From NCBI GenBank assembly GCA_015060685.1, contig SUXZ01000006.1:1-64000 (forward strand): 64,000 nucleotides of DNA. The letters are read 5' to 3'. A program made the translations under genes and the position numbers. The notes under the pieces are model-generated. The model searched no databases and had not been told where the DNA came from. It saw only the letters and a list, made by a program, of their open reading frames with translations. Shown here piece by piece: positions 26,417 to 35,106 of the stretch. Numbering within the stretch: the stretch's first letter is position 1; each line of letters opens with the position of its first letter. The stretch comes from Mediterranea massiliensis (GTDB lineage Bacteria > Bacteroidota > Bacteroidia > Bacteroidales > Bacteroidaceae).

Positions 26417-27832
26417 ATGATAGACTGCTTTATTCCCTTAGTTAACGAAGAAGATTTCAATGCAACTCGACACGAATTGGAGCAGTGTGCATTGGTGGGT
26501 CACATCTACCCCATCGGCATAGACAAACCGCAATCGTCGGACACCATGAGGCTGATTGGCGAAAAGACATCGGCCGAATATACGTTGCTCTACACCAAAG
26601 GAGGGCCGCTGAAGTTGGGGTTGTTTGCGTTGGAGCGCATGGTGCAACTGGCCGAAGATAGCCGGGCAGGCATGGTGTATGCCGACCACTACCAACTGAA
26701 GGAGGGTAAGCAACAAGCCGCACCGGTCATTGATTATCAAGCAGGGGCGTTGCGCGATGACTTCGACTTTGGTTCGGTGATGCTGTTCAGGACAAGCTCA
26801 CTGAAAGCGGCCATAGGGCGAATGAAATGCGAGTATCAGTATGCCGGCCTATACGACCTGCGTTTGAAGCTTTCGCAAACGGAGAAGTTGGTACATATCA
26901 ACGAATACCTCTACACGGAAATAGAAACGGATATGCGCAAAAGTGGGGAGAAGCAGTTCGACTATGTAGATCCGCGCAACCGTAGCCGACAGATAGAGAT
27001 GGAGCAGGCTTGCACCGAACACTTGAAGGAGATTGGCGGCTACCTGGCACCAAGTTTTGCACCGATTGACTTCGAGCAAGAGGTGTTTGAATACGAAGCA
27101 TCGGTCATCATACCGGTGCGCAATCGCATACGCACCATCCGCGATGCCATCCGCTCGGTGCTGATGCAACAATGCGACTTCAAGTTCAACCTAATCGTTA
27201 TCGATAATCACTCTACCGACGGCACCACGGAAGCTATCGACGAGTTTAAGGCCGACGAGCGGTTGGTACACATCATACCCGAACGCAACGATTTGGGCAT
27301 CGGCGGATGTTGGAATATGGGGGTGAATCATCCGAAGTGCGGCAAGTTTGCCGTGCAACTGGATAGCGACGACGTGTATAAGGACGAACATACACTATCC
27401 ACCATGGTGAAGGCTTTCTACGAGCAACAATGCGGCATGGTGGTGGGCACCTACATGATGACCGACTTCGACATGAAGATGCTTCCGCCAGGCATCATCG
27501 ACCACCGCGAGTGGACACCCGACAATGGGCGAAACAATGCCCTACGCATCAACGGATTAGGTGCACCACGAGCCTTCTACACACCGTTGTTGCGCCAGAT
27601 GAAGGTGCCCAACACCAGCTATGGCGAAGATTATGCGCTTGGCTTGCGCTTTAGCCGTCATTACCAAATAGGACGTGTGTATGATGTGGTGTATCTATGT
27701 CGCCGATGGGAAGGCAACTCGGATGCAGCACTCGACATTGCCAAGACAAATGCCAACAACCTATATAAAGACCGCATCCGCACGTGGGAACTGGAGGCGC
27801 GTATCCAATTGAATAAAGAAAAACAGGCATGA
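26417..27832 (+). CDS. Family 2 glycosyltransferase with degenerate N-terminal repeat
   Basis: A 471-residue protein, start at 26417 (MIDCFIPLV). The C-terminal half (from about 230) is a clear GT-A/GT2 domain: [30 protein letters not shown], and the metal-binding DxD as QLDSDDVY. The N-terminal 225 residues also follow a GT-A-like pattern ([33 protein letters not shown]) but lack a good DxD, so they look like a degenerate duplicate. No signal peptide. Its stop overlaps the next start as ATGA. Its role in a peptidoglycan-salvage operon is unknown; it might glycosylate or protect a cell-wall intermediate. Confidence 0.82.
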   Translation: MIDCFIPLVNEEDFNATRHELEQCALVGHIYPIGIDKPQSSDTMRLIGEKTSAEYTLLYTKGGPLKLGLFALERMVQLAEDSRAGMVYADHYQLKEGKQQAAPVIDYQAGALRDDFDFGSVMLFRTSSLKAAIGRMKCEYQYAGLYDLRLKLSQTEKLVHINEYLYTEIETDMRKSGEKQFDYVDPRNRSRQIEMEQACTEHLKEIGGYLAPSFAPIDFEQEVFEYEASVIIPVRNRIRTIRDAIRSVLMQQCDFKFNLIVIDNHSTDGTTEAIDEFKADERLVHIIPERNDLGIGGCWNMGVNHPKCGKFAVQLDSDDVYKDEHTLSTMVKAFYEQQCGMVVGTYMMTDFDMKMLPPGIIDHREWTPDNGRNNALRINGLGAPRAFYTPLLRQMKVPNTSYGEDYALGLRFSRHYQIGRVYDVVYLCRRWEGNSDAALDIAKTNANNLYKDRIRTWELEARIQLNKEKQA

Positions 27833-30057
27833 AGGAGAAGGTAGCAAGATTATTGTCCGAACAATTGAGCGAATGGCCGCTTGCACAAACCAACTACCAA
27901 GCATTGGGCGCGGTTTGTGTGAAGGAGTTGCACGTAGGTGGCATTGCTTACAAGGTGCAATTCAACCCCGCACGCATCACCTCGTCGGGTGCAAAGACGG
28001 ATGCACAATCCATCCAGGCACGCAAATGTTTCCTTTGTGCAAGCAACCGGCCTACCGAACAACGAGGCATCCCTTTCAAAGAGCATTACGAAGTATTGGT
28101 AAATCCCTACCCCATCTTCCCCAAACACCTTACGATACCCGATACCACTCACACCGAACAACGCATTGAAGGCAGGATACACGATATGCTTGAATTAGCA
28201 CAAGCATTGCCCGAGTTTACTATTTTCTACAACGGCCCACGATGTGGGGCTTCGGCACCCGACCACATGCACTTTCAAGCCGGTAGCCGCGGATTTATGC
28301 CGATAGAGCATGATTGGAAAGCGCGAAAAGGCGAGAAGGTAGTGCAACAAGGCGACGCAACGCTTTGGCGCATGGACGATGCACCGCGCAACACATTGGT
28401 TATAGAATCGACTTGCATAGACGATGCTGAGCGGTTGTTCAATACGGTTTACCGAAGCCTGCCGACATCGGCGGCCGGCGATGAGCCGATGATGAACCTC
28501 CTGGCGATGTATGAGGAGGGTAGATGGATACTCTTCCTGCTACTAAGGCGGAAGCACCGCCCGTCATGCTATACGGCCGAGGGAGACGAACGGCTATTAT
28601 GCAGCCCGGCATCGGTCGATTTGGGCGGCGTACTTATCCTGCCCATTGCCGAAGATTTTGAGAAAATCACCGATGAAATGGCGGAAAATATCGTTTCCGA
28701 GGTGTGTTTTAGCGCCAAAGAAGTTGCACAGATTTGCAAACGCATGCAAGAGCCGGAAGTAGCGGTGGGCATCCTCTCCGGAAAGGAAATAAAATTTTCC
28801 CTTAACGGAAAATATATTTCTCCTAAAGGGAAAATCTCCGGCAAGCAAACGGCCACCCTACAAGCGGGGAAGATTGCTTGGGAGGGCGACTTGTATAACG
28901 AACTGCTTTTTATCCCTACCAAACCGGAAGGTGTGTTCGAACTGGAAGAGGTGACAATCGGCATCCACTTCCATTGGGAGCGGAAGGAGAACCAACGTTT
29001 TCAAGGGGCATTGAAGCTGATTGTGGAGGAGGAGAAGCTAACGGCCGTGAACATCGTTGGGGTGGAAGATTACCTGACCAGCGTCATCTCGTCGGAGATG
29101 AGCGCAACGGCTTCGCCCGAATTGCTGAAGGCGCATGCGGTGATATCACGTAGTTGGCTTTTGGCGCAAATCAAGAAGAACAAGGCGTTGAAGGAAGAGG
29201 AGGCGGATTACACCACTTGCCACCAGACGGAAGAGGAGCTAATTCGTTGGTACGACCGCGAAGACCATACACTATACGATGTTTGTGCCGACGACCATTG
29301 CCAACGCTATCAAGGCATTACGCGAGCATCGACACAAGCCGTTAAGGAGGCCATCCAAGCCACCCTCGGCAAGGTGCTGATGCACGACGAAGGCATCTGC
29401 GACGCACGTTTCTCCAAATGTTGCGGAGGGGCTTTCGAGGAGTTTGCCTATTGTTGGGAAGAGAAGCATCTGCCCTACCTAAGCAAGCAACGCGATAGCA
29501 AGACAGAGACCTCCCTACCCGACCTGACCGTTGAAGCGGAAGCCGAGAAATGGATTAGAAGCAAGCCAACGGCCTTTTGCAACACTTCCGACAAACAAGT
29601 CTTGGGGCAGGTGCTGAACAACTACGACCAGGAGACAACCGACTTCTATCGTTGGGAGGTGAGCTATACGCAAAGCGAGTTGGCCGACCTCATCCGCCGA
29701 CGCTCAGGCATTGACTTCGGAGAAATCATTGACTTGCAACCCCTTGCACGCGGCACAAGCGGACGACTTTGGAAGCTAAGAATCGTAGGTACCAAACGCT
29801 CGATGGTTATCGGAAAGGAGTTAGAAATAAGGCGAACACTATCCGAAACACACCTCTATAGTTCGGCTTTTGTGGTGGACAAACTCGGTACATCTACCGA
29901 ACGCATTCCGCAGGGCTACCGAATAGTAGGCGCAGGATGGGGACACGGCGTAGGCCTTTGCCAGATTGGTGCCGCCGTAATGGGCGAGCAAGGCTATACC
30001 TACGATGAAATCCTGCTTCATTACTATCCGGGGGCCGAAATTAAAACCATCTATTAA
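27829..30057 (+). CDS. DUF4922 (GalT/Apa-like nucleotidyltransferase) - SpoIID/LytB fusion
   Basis: A 742-residue two-domain protein. Residues 1-310 are DUF4922: CFLC (Cys67, Cys70) resembles the zinc site of galactose-1-phosphate uridylyltransferase, and HMHFQ (His146, His148, Gln150) matches the HxHxQ active site of GalT and Ap4A phosphorylase, members of the HIT superfamily. Residues about 312-742 are a SpoIID/LytB domain: [16 protein letters not shown] with the catalytic-type Glu423, AHAVISRSW, and the C-terminal [20 protein letters not shown]. SpoIID proteins are lytic transglycosylases on stem-peptide-free glycan. Oddly, no signal peptide is visible (MKEKVARLL...), although the substrate is normally outside the membrane. 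A repeat element seen elsewhere between genes encodes part of the domain junction (28789-28834). Confidence 0.83.
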   Translation: MKEKVARLLSEQLSEWPLAQTNYQALGAVCVKELHVGGIAYKVQFNPARITSSGAKTDAQSIQARKCFLCASNRPTEQRGIPFKEHYEVLVNPYPIFPKHLTIPDTTHTEQRIEGRIHDMLELAQALPEFTIFYNGPRCGASAPDHMHFQAGSRGFMPIEHDWKARKGEKVVQQGDATLWRMDDAPRNTLVIESTCIDDAERLFNTVYRSLPTSAAGDEPMMNLLAMYEEGRWILFLLLRRKHRPSCYTAEGDERLLCSPASVDLGGVLILPIAEDFEKITDEMAENIVSEVCFSAKEVAQICKRMQEPEVAVGILSGKEIKFSLNGKYISPKGKISGKQTATLQAGKIAWEGDLYNELLFIPTKPEGVFELEEVTIGIHFHWERKENQRFQGALKLIVEEEKLTAVNIVGVEDYLTSVISSEMSATASPELLKAHAVISRSWLLAQIKKNKALKEEEADYTTCHQTEEELIRWYDREDHTLYDVCADDHCQRYQGITRASTQAVKEAIQATLGKVLMHDEGICDARFSKCCGGAFEEFAYCWEEKHLPYLSKQRDSKTETSLPDLTVEAEAEKWIRSKPTAFCNTSDKQVLGQVLNNYDQETTDFYRWEVSYTQSELADLIRRRSGIDFGEIIDLQPLARGTSGRLWKLRIVGTKRSMVIGKELEIRRTLSETHLYSSAFVVDKLGTSTERIPQGYRIVGAGWGHGVGLCQIGAAVMGEQGYTYDEILLHYYPGAEIKTIY
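28789..28834 (-). repeat. Paired TTAAGGG element inside the DUF4922/SpoIID coding sequence
   Basis: On the minus strand this 46-bp stretch matches the intergenic element at 56421-56466 at 38 of 46 positions without gaps, including the 13-mer GTTAAGGGAAAAT and the 22-bp spacing of the two cores. It encodes residues about 321-336 of the fusion protein. Confidence 0.6.
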
Positions 30058-30067
30058 AACAATACGT

Positions 30068-31372
30068 ATGGAACGAATCAAACAACATCCACAAAAGGTT
30101 TCTCCATGGAAATGGATTCCTTCGCTATACTTTGCCGAGGGGCTGCCCTACGTGGCGGTTATCACCATCGCCGTGATTATGTATAAACGATTAGGGTTGA
30201 GCAACACGGAGATTGCCCTCTACACCTCGTGGCTATACCTGCCTTGGACAATCAAGCCGCTTTGGAGCCCCTTCATCGACCTGCTGAAAACCAAACGCTG
30301 GTGGATAGTGGCCATGCAAGCACTTATCGGTGCGGCGATGGCGGGCATTGCCTTCTTCTTACCTACTCATTTCTATATACAAGCCACCCTTGCATGCTTC
30401 TGGTTGATGGCTTTCAGTAGTGCCACGCACGACATCTCGGCCGACGGTTTCTACATGCTTGGCCTGAGCGAAGGCGAACAATCGTTCTTTGTAGGCATCC
30501 GAAACACCTTTTATCGCTTTGCCAATATCTTCGGACAAGGCATTTTGGTGATGATAGCCGGATGGATTGAAAAACGAAGCGGCGACATTCCGCTTGCCTG
30601 GAGTTTGGTATTTTACTTCATGGCCGGTTTGTTCATTGCGCTTACCCTTTACCATAGCTACATCTTGCCTCGCCCCATAAATGACACCAAGACAGAGGCC
30701 GCAAACGGCAAAGGTTTGTGGGAAAACTTCTTGAAAACATTCATTAGCTTCTTCAAGAAAAAGCATATCGGCTTGATGCTTTTCTTCTTACTCACCTACC
30801 GACTTGGCGAAGCACAATTGGTTAAGATTGCCTCACCCTTCTTGCTCGATACAAGCAGTGCCGGTGGATTGGGAATAAGCACTACATCGGTTGGTTTCAT
30901 TTACGGCACAATCGGTGTAATTGGATTGTTATTTGGAGGTATTGTTAGCGGTATATTGGTGTCGCGTCATGGCTTTAAGCGTTGGTTGCTACCCATGGCA
31001 TTGGCCATCAACCTGCCCGACTTGCTTTATGTATGGTTAGCTACGGCTATGCCAAGCCAAGAGTGGATTGTAGCCACTTGTGTAGCCATCGAACAATTCG
31101 GTTACGGCTTTGGCTTCACCGCCTACACGCTTTACCTTATATATATAGCCGACGGGCCGAACAAAACGGCTCACTATGCCATCGGCACAGGCCTGATGTC
31201 GTTGGGTATGATGCTACCGGGTATGCCGGCCGGATGGATACAAGAATTGATTGGCTACACCTGGTTCTTTGTATGGGTATGTGTGTGTACCATCCCCGGC
31301 ATCATAGCTGCATGGATGATAAAGCGTATCCTACCCGAAGATTTTGGAAAATTAAATCATAAATCAACATGA
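30068..31372 (+). CDS. MFS transporter, AmpG-like muropeptide permease
   Basis: A 434-residue inner-membrane protein with about 12 helices. The AmpG-type opening is clear: SPWKWIPSLYFAEGLPYVAVITIAVIMYKRLG, then LPWTIKPLWSPFIDLLKTKRWWIVAMQ and SSATHDISADGFYM. AmpG carries GlcNAc-anhydroMurNAc peptides into the cytoplasm. The start at 30068 is preferred; the frame upstream overlaps the fusion gene in another frame. Placement after a lytic-transglycosylase domain, whose product would be an anhydro-muropeptide, fits this substrate. Its stop overlaps the next start (ATGA). Confidence 0.87.
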   Translation: MERIKQHPQKVSPWKWIPSLYFAEGLPYVAVITIAVIMYKRLGLSNTEIALYTSWLYLPWTIKPLWSPFIDLLKTKRWWIVAMQALIGAAMAGIAFFLPTHFYIQATLACFWLMAFSSATHDISADGFYMLGLSEGEQSFFVGIRNTFYRFANIFGQGILVMIAGWIEKRSGDIPLAWSLVFYFMAGLFIALTLYHSYILPRPINDTKTEAANGKGLWENFLKTFISFFKKKHIGLMLFFLLTYRLGEAQLVKIASPFLLDTSSAGGLGISTTSVGFIYGTIGVIGLLFGGIVSGILVSRHGFKRWLLPMALAINLPDLLYVWLATAMPSQEWIVATCVAIEQFGYGFGFTAYTLYLIYIADGPNKTAHYAIGTGLMSLGMMLPGMPAGWIQELIGYTWFFVWVCVCTIPGIIAAWMIKRILPEDFGKLNHKST

Positions 31373-32241
31373 TACTGATAGCAGATAGTGGCTCCACCAA
31401 GACAGATTGGTGTGCCGTAGAGAATAACGAAGTGGTTTTGCAAGTGCAAACCAAGGGCATGAACCCCTACTTCCAAAGCGAAGAGGAGATTGTAAACGAG
31501 ATAAACGAGCAGTTAGTTCCACTATTGCCCGACAAGCCATTAACGGCCATATACTTCTATGGTGCCGGTTGTGCATTCGATAAGATTACACTGATGCGTA
31601 ATGCATTAGGAAGAAGCCTACGGGTGGAAGGAGAGATTGAGGTGAATAGTGATATGGTGGGCACCGCCCGCGCACTTTGTGGAAACGAAGCCGGCATAGC
31701 CTGCATCTTGGGCACCGGCTCGAACTCGTGCTACTACGACGGGAAAGAGATTGTGGAAAATGTATCGCCATTAGGCTTTATCCTTGGCGATGAAGGAGGT
31801 GGTGCCGTGCTTGGCAAGTTGTTTATAGGAAGTCTGCTGAAGAATCAACTTACAGAAGGATTGAAAGAAACGTTTTTAGACGAATACAAACTTACTCCAG
31901 CCGAGATTATCGATAGGGTATATCGCAAGCCATTCCCCAATCGTTTTTTGGCTACTTTCTCGCCATTCATAGCCAAGCATCTGGATGATGATAGCGTACA
32001 AGCATTGGTAAAAGAGGCTTTCGCCGCCTTTTTCCGCCGAAACGTGATGCAATACAAACAGGAGAGGTGTAAGGTACACTTCTGCGGTTCGATTGCCTAT
32101 TATTATAGGGAATTGCTCTTGTCGGTGGCCGAAGAGTTGCATATCCGCGTAGGCAACATCGAGCATACGCCTATGCAAGGGTTAGTGGCCTATCACTCCA
32201 ACACCTTGTCCAAAATGACGTCGAAAGTCAACGCCGAGTAG
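31369..32241 (+). CDS. BadF/BadG/BcrA/BcrD-type sugar kinase (GlcNAc/MurNAc kinase-like)
   Basis: A 290-residue ASKHA-fold kinase. The phosphate-1 loop is ADSGSTKTDW (residues 4-13) and the phosphate-2/adenosine region includes ACILGTGSNSCYYDG and GFILGDEGGGAVLG. In this family, mammalian NAGK and Clostridium MurK phosphorylate GlcNAc and MurNAc. As the last gene of the namZ operon it would phosphorylate the salvaged amino sugar. No MurQ etherase gene is nearby, so how the lactyl ether would be removed is open. Its 3' end overlaps the convergent DUF4827 gene by 49 bp. Confidence 0.86.
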   Translation: MILIADSGSTKTDWCAVENNEVVLQVQTKGMNPYFQSEEEIVNEINEQLVPLLPDKPLTAIYFYGAGCAFDKITLMRNALGRSLRVEGEIEVNSDMVGTARALCGNEAGIACILGTGSNSCYYDGKEIVENVSPLGFILGDEGGGAVLGKLFIGSLLKNQLTEGLKETFLDEYKLTPAEIIDRVYRKPFPNRFLATFSPFIAKHLDDDSVQALVKEAFAAFFRRNVMQYKQERCKVHFCGSIAYYYRELLLSVAEELHIRVGNIEHTPMQGLVAYHSNTLSKMTSKVNAE

Positions 32242-32816
32242 CCAAGGATATCGTTATAATCCTCTGTGCCGTAGGCGCACTCTTGCGGAACATAAATTAT
32301 CCATCTTTCGCCTTCGCGCATCAGTTGCAGGGCAGTTGTCCATCCGACGATGACACTGGAGATGGAGAATTGTGTAGGTGAATCGAACTCGGTAGGTAGT
32401 TTCTGTGTGCCGTCAAGGATGCCTTGGTCGGTAGATTTATATCCTTCGAAGTTTCCATCGAACTTCACACCGGTTATGGTAGTGCCATAATAGAAGGTCT
32501 TTACGCCGGTGTCGTTGTACAAAGGTCGCTTTCCTTCGGGATTTGAAGATAGTTTTTTGCAATAGATGTAGTAGTCGTTCTTGTTGTTGCTAACCTTTGA
32601 TACATAAACGGCAAACAACTTGTTCAAGGGCATGTTTTGCGCTTGTTCAACGGTAGCTACGTAATTATCGCCTGCCACTTGCTTCAACGAATCGACAAAG
32701 GCTTCGTTGCGAGCTCTCCAATTATCGTAAATGGTTGTTTCTTCCACTTCGTCGCATGCGAAGAAGGTGGTGATTGTGGCCAAGCAAATCAGTGTAAGTG
32801 TTGCAAATCTCTTCAT
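32193..32816 (-). CDS. DUF4827 family FKBP-like lipoprotein
   Basis: A 207-residue lipoprotein (lipobox FFAC) of a Bacteroidetes family with an FKBP-type peptidyl-prolyl isomerase fold. The C-terminal strands read TALQLMREGERWIIYVPQECAYGTEDY...GYSALTFDVILDKV, the FKBP pattern GxLxxMxxGxxxxxxIPxxxAYG...LxFxVxL. Key FKBP active-site aromatics are only partly kept, so activity is uncertain. It lies downstream of glyS on the same strand... reading direction places it after its own start at 32816, and its 3' end overlaps the kinase gene. Confidence 0.8.
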   Translation of the reverse strand: MKRFATLTLICLATITTFFACDEVEETTIYDNWRARNEAFVDSLKQVAGDNYVATVEQAQNMPLNKLFAVYVSKVSNNKNDYYIYCKKLSSNPEGKRPLYNDTGVKTFYYGTTITGVKFDGNFEGYKSTDQGILDGTQKLPTEFDSPTQFSISSVIVGWTTALQLMREGERWIIYVPQECAYGTEDYNDILGYSALTFDVILDKVLE

Positions 32817-32886
32817 TCGTTATATTGGTTTTAGGCGCCACCTCCATCCCTGTTGCATGAGAGACGGAGGTGAGCCATATTGCTGA

Positions 32887-34428
32887 TTAAATCAATGTCT
32901 TAAGTAGGCTGGTGATGCTAACGCGGTCGGCAATGAGGTTCTTCAACTCGCTGATAGCCACACGTTCTTGTTGCATGGTGTCGCGGTTGCGAAGTGTTAC
33001 CATATTGTCTTCCAACGATTGGTGGTCGATGGTGATACAATAAGGAGTACCGATAGCATCTTGACGACGATAGCGCTTGCCGATAGAGTCTTTCTCGTCG
33101 TATTGGCAATTGAAGTGGAACTTCAAGTCGTTGATGATTTCGCGTGCCTTTTCAGGAAGACCATCCTTCTTTACCAACGGCATTACGGCAAGCTTAACAG
33201 GAGCCAATGCTGCGGGCAACTTCAACACCACGCGTGTTTCGCCATTTTCCAGTTTTTCTTCCTGATATGATGCCGAAAGGATGCTGAGGAACATACGATC
33301 GACACCAATTGATGTTTCGATAACGTATGGTACGTAGCTTTCGTTCGTTTCGGGGTCGAAATACTTAATGTTCTTTCCGCTATACTTTTCGTGTTGCGAA
33401 AGGTCGAAGTTTGTACGGCTATGAATACCTTCTACCTCCTTGAAGCCGAATGGCATGAGGAATTCGATGTCGGTAGCTGCATTGGCATAGTGAGCCAACT
33501 TGTCGTGATCGTGGTAACGGTAGTGGTCGTCGCCGAAGCCAAGTGCCTTATGCCACTTCAAGCGGGTTTCTTTCCACTTGGCAAACCAGTCGAGTTCGGT
33601 GCCTGGCTTTACAAAGAATTGCATTTCCATTTGTTCGAACTCGCGCATACGGAAGATGAACTGACGAGCTACGATTTCATTACGGAAAGCCTTACCGATT
33701 TGTGCGATACCGAAAGGCACCTTCATGCGGCCGGTCTTTTGCACGTTCAGGTAGTTTACGAAGATACCTTGTGCGGTTTCGGGGCGGAGGTAAATCTTCA
33801 TAGCGCCGTCGGCAGTTGAACCCATTTCGGTAGAGAACATGAGGTTGAATTGGCGTACTTCTGTCCAGTTGCGTGTACCGCTCAACGGACAAACGATTTC
33901 TTCGTCGAGGATGATTTGACGGAGTTCTTCCAAGTTATTATCATTCAAAGCCTTACTGAAACGTTCGTGAAGTGCGTCACGCTTTGCCTGATAATCCAAT
34001 ACGCGACCATTGGTTGCACGGAATTGTGCTTCGTCGAAGGCTTCGCCAAAACGCTTGGCTGCTTTAGCCACTTCCTTGTTGATTTTTTCATCGTACTTAG
34101 CCAATTGGTCTTCGATAAGCACGTCGGCGCGATAACGTTTCTTTGAATCGCGGTTGTCAATCAAGGGGTCGTTGAATGCATCTACGTGTCCGCTTGCCTT
34201 CCAGATAGTGGGGTGCATGAAGATGGCGCTATCAATGCCGACGATATTTTCGTTCAGCAGCACCATGCTTTGCCACCAGTATTGTTTGATGTTGTTTTTC
34301 AGTTCCACACCCATTTGGCCGTAGTCATATACGGCACCGAGTCCATCGTAAATCTCACTGCTTGGGAACACGAAACCATATTCCTTGCAATGCGACACGA
34401 GTTTCTTAAATACGTCTTCTTGAGCCAT
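32887..34428 (-). CDS. glyS: Glycyl-tRNA synthetase (class II, single-chain type)
   Basis: Charges tRNA-Gly. At 513 residues this is the alpha2-type enzyme found in Bacteroidetes, Actinobacteria, archaea and eukaryotes, not the alpha2beta2 enzyme of E. coli. The N-terminus (EYGFVFPSSEIYDGLGAVYDYGQMGVELKNNIKQYW) is diagnostic; class II motifs 2 (FRNEIVARQFIFRMREFEQMEMQFF) and 3 (ETSIGVDRMFLSIL) are visible, and the C-terminal anticodon-binding domain starts near 410. TATCTTTG on the minus strand (34480-34487) is a likely -7 box. The DUF4827 gene follows by 70 bp. Confidence 0.95.
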   Translation of the reverse strand: MAQEDVFKKLVSHCKEYGFVFPSSEIYDGLGAVYDYGQMGVELKNNIKQYWWQSMVLLNENIVGIDSAIFMHPTIWKASGHVDAFNDPLIDNRDSKKRYRADVLIEDQLAKYDEKINKEVAKAAKRFGEAFDEAQFRATNGRVLDYQAKRDALHERFSKALNDNNLEELRQIILDEEIVCPLSGTRNWTEVRQFNLMFSTEMGSTADGAMKIYLRPETAQGIFVNYLNVQKTGRMKVPFGIAQIGKAFRNEIVARQFIFRMREFEQMEMQFFVKPGTELDWFAKWKETRLKWHKALGFGDDHYRYHDHDKLAHYANAATDIEFLMPFGFKEVEGIHSRTNFDLSQHEKYSGKNIKYFDPETNESYVPYVIETSIGVDRMFLSILSASYQEEKLENGETRVVLKLPAALAPVKLAVMPLVKKDGLPEKAREIINDLKFHFNCQYDEKDSIGKRYRRQDAIGTPYCITIDHQSLEDNMVTLRNRDTMQQERVAISELKNLIADRVSITSLLKTLI

Positions 34429-34479
34429 TTTGTTGTATTTTAGTTTTGATTATTACCTTATTTCATTAGAAAAACGGCA

Positions 34480-34487
34480 CAAAGATA
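34480..34487 (-). promoter_or_regulatory. -7 element for glyS
   Basis: Minus-strand TATCTTTG matches TAnnTTTG, 52 bp before the glyS ATG. The -33 region is weak. Confidence 0.5.
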
Positions 34488-34551
34488 AGGATTTATCCGA
34501 TTATTCTGCCTAACCTTACCTTGATTTATAGGATTTTTTACGAAGGAAAGG

Positions 34552-34686
34552 TTATTTTAAGGCTTCGTCAACACGCTTTTTCATGTTTAAGGCCTCAATA
34601 TCGTCAGAATTAAGTTCTCCTTCCACCAAAACTTTAGCCAAAGAGATGTGTGGTTTCGACGAGTTATCCAAATTTGTCTGACACAT
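34552..34686 (-). CDS. Small hypothetical protein, 44 residues
   Basis: A short frame (MCQTNLDNSSKPHISLAKVL to VDEALK) between glyS and the divergent small membrane protein gene. It is hydrophilic, shows ordinary Bacteroidaceae codon use and fills the gap neatly, but there is no clear promoter, ribosome site or recognised family. The hairpin at 34689-34714 lies just upstream of its start. It may be a real short protein or a chance frame. Confidence 0.4.
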   Translation of the reverse strand: MCQTNLDNSSKPHISLAKVLVEGELNSDDIEALNMKKRVDEALK

Positions 34687-34688
34687 AT

Positions 34689-34714
34689 CAAGAAATTATT
34701 TGTACAATTTCTTG
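34689..34714. repeat. 9-bp perfect inverted repeat
   Basis: CAAGAAATT (34689-34697) and AATTTCTTG (34706-34714), loop of 8. It lies between two divergent small genes and overlaps the expected -33 zone of the plus-strand promoter, so an operator is possible. Confidence 0.5.
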
Positions 34715-34732
34715 TTTAATCAAATATTTTAG

Positions 34733-34740
34733 TAACTTTG
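34733..34740 (+). promoter_or_regulatory. -7 element for the 45-residue membrane protein gene
   Basis: TAACTTTG matches TAnnTTTG, 28 bp before the ATG. The -33 zone falls in the adjacent inverted repeat. Confidence 0.5.
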
Positions 34741-34768
34741 CAAAAAAATTATCACAATTATTTAGCCT

Positions 34769-34906
34769 ATGAACCTCTTGGTTACCTTAATACTCACTTG
34801 CATACCACTATCCATTATGCTATGGCTTGCATTTGATTTTCTGAGGTTCAGCAAGCGCTACCAACGGCACAAAGGCAGAAAAAAGAAAATCGAATCTAAA
34901 ATTTAA
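34769..34906 (+). CDS. Small membrane protein, 45 residues
   Basis: Reads MNLLVTLILTCIPLSIMLW, one transmembrane helix (about 3-24), then a strongly basic tail (RFSKRYQRHKGRKKK). It has its own -7 box upstream and a terminator 13 bp downstream, so it looks like a real monocistronic gene too short for usual annotation. The layout (one helix plus positive cytoplasmic tail) resembles small regulatory membrane peptides; function unknown. Confidence 0.65.
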   Translation: MNLLVTLILTCIPLSIMLWLAFDFLRFSKRYQRHKGRKKKIESKI

Positions 34907-34918
34907 TAAGATTCTTTT

Positions 34919-34977
34919 AAGGGAGCAGTCATTTCCAATAAGTAGGGGGATTCATACAACGACTGTTCCCTTTTTCT
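34919..34977 (+). terminator. Terminator after the 45-residue membrane protein gene
   Basis: AAGGGAGCAGTC (34919-34930) pairs with GACTGTTCCCTT (34961-34972), one G-T wobble, with a 30-nt loop and a T-rich tail. Confidence 0.7.
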
Positions 34978-35054
34978 TTCCCTTCACCAATTTGTAAACA
35001 TGTTTTGCATCAACGGTTTTTTACACCTATCGGCCACAACTATCTGCACAGAGG

Positions 35055-35086
35055 TTTGGCTAACCGAAAAAAAATATCTATATTTG
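35055..35086 (+). promoter_or_regulatory. Consensus promoter of parC
   Basis: TTTG (35055-35058), a 20-bp spacer and TATATTTG (35079-35086), 20 bp before the preferred parC ATG. Confidence 0.75.
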
Positions 35087-35106
35087 TGGCAAATCTGCAT
35101 AAAACC

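Noticed and set aside
32824..32866. CACCTCC/GGAGGTG hairpin between DUF4827 and glyS as terminator
   Set aside because: No T tract follows on the minus strand; it may be a processing hairpin, but there is too little to call it.
34983..35106. Upstream start for parC at 35005
   Set aside because: The consensus promoter (35055-35086) lies inside that extension, so the transcript could not contain it.
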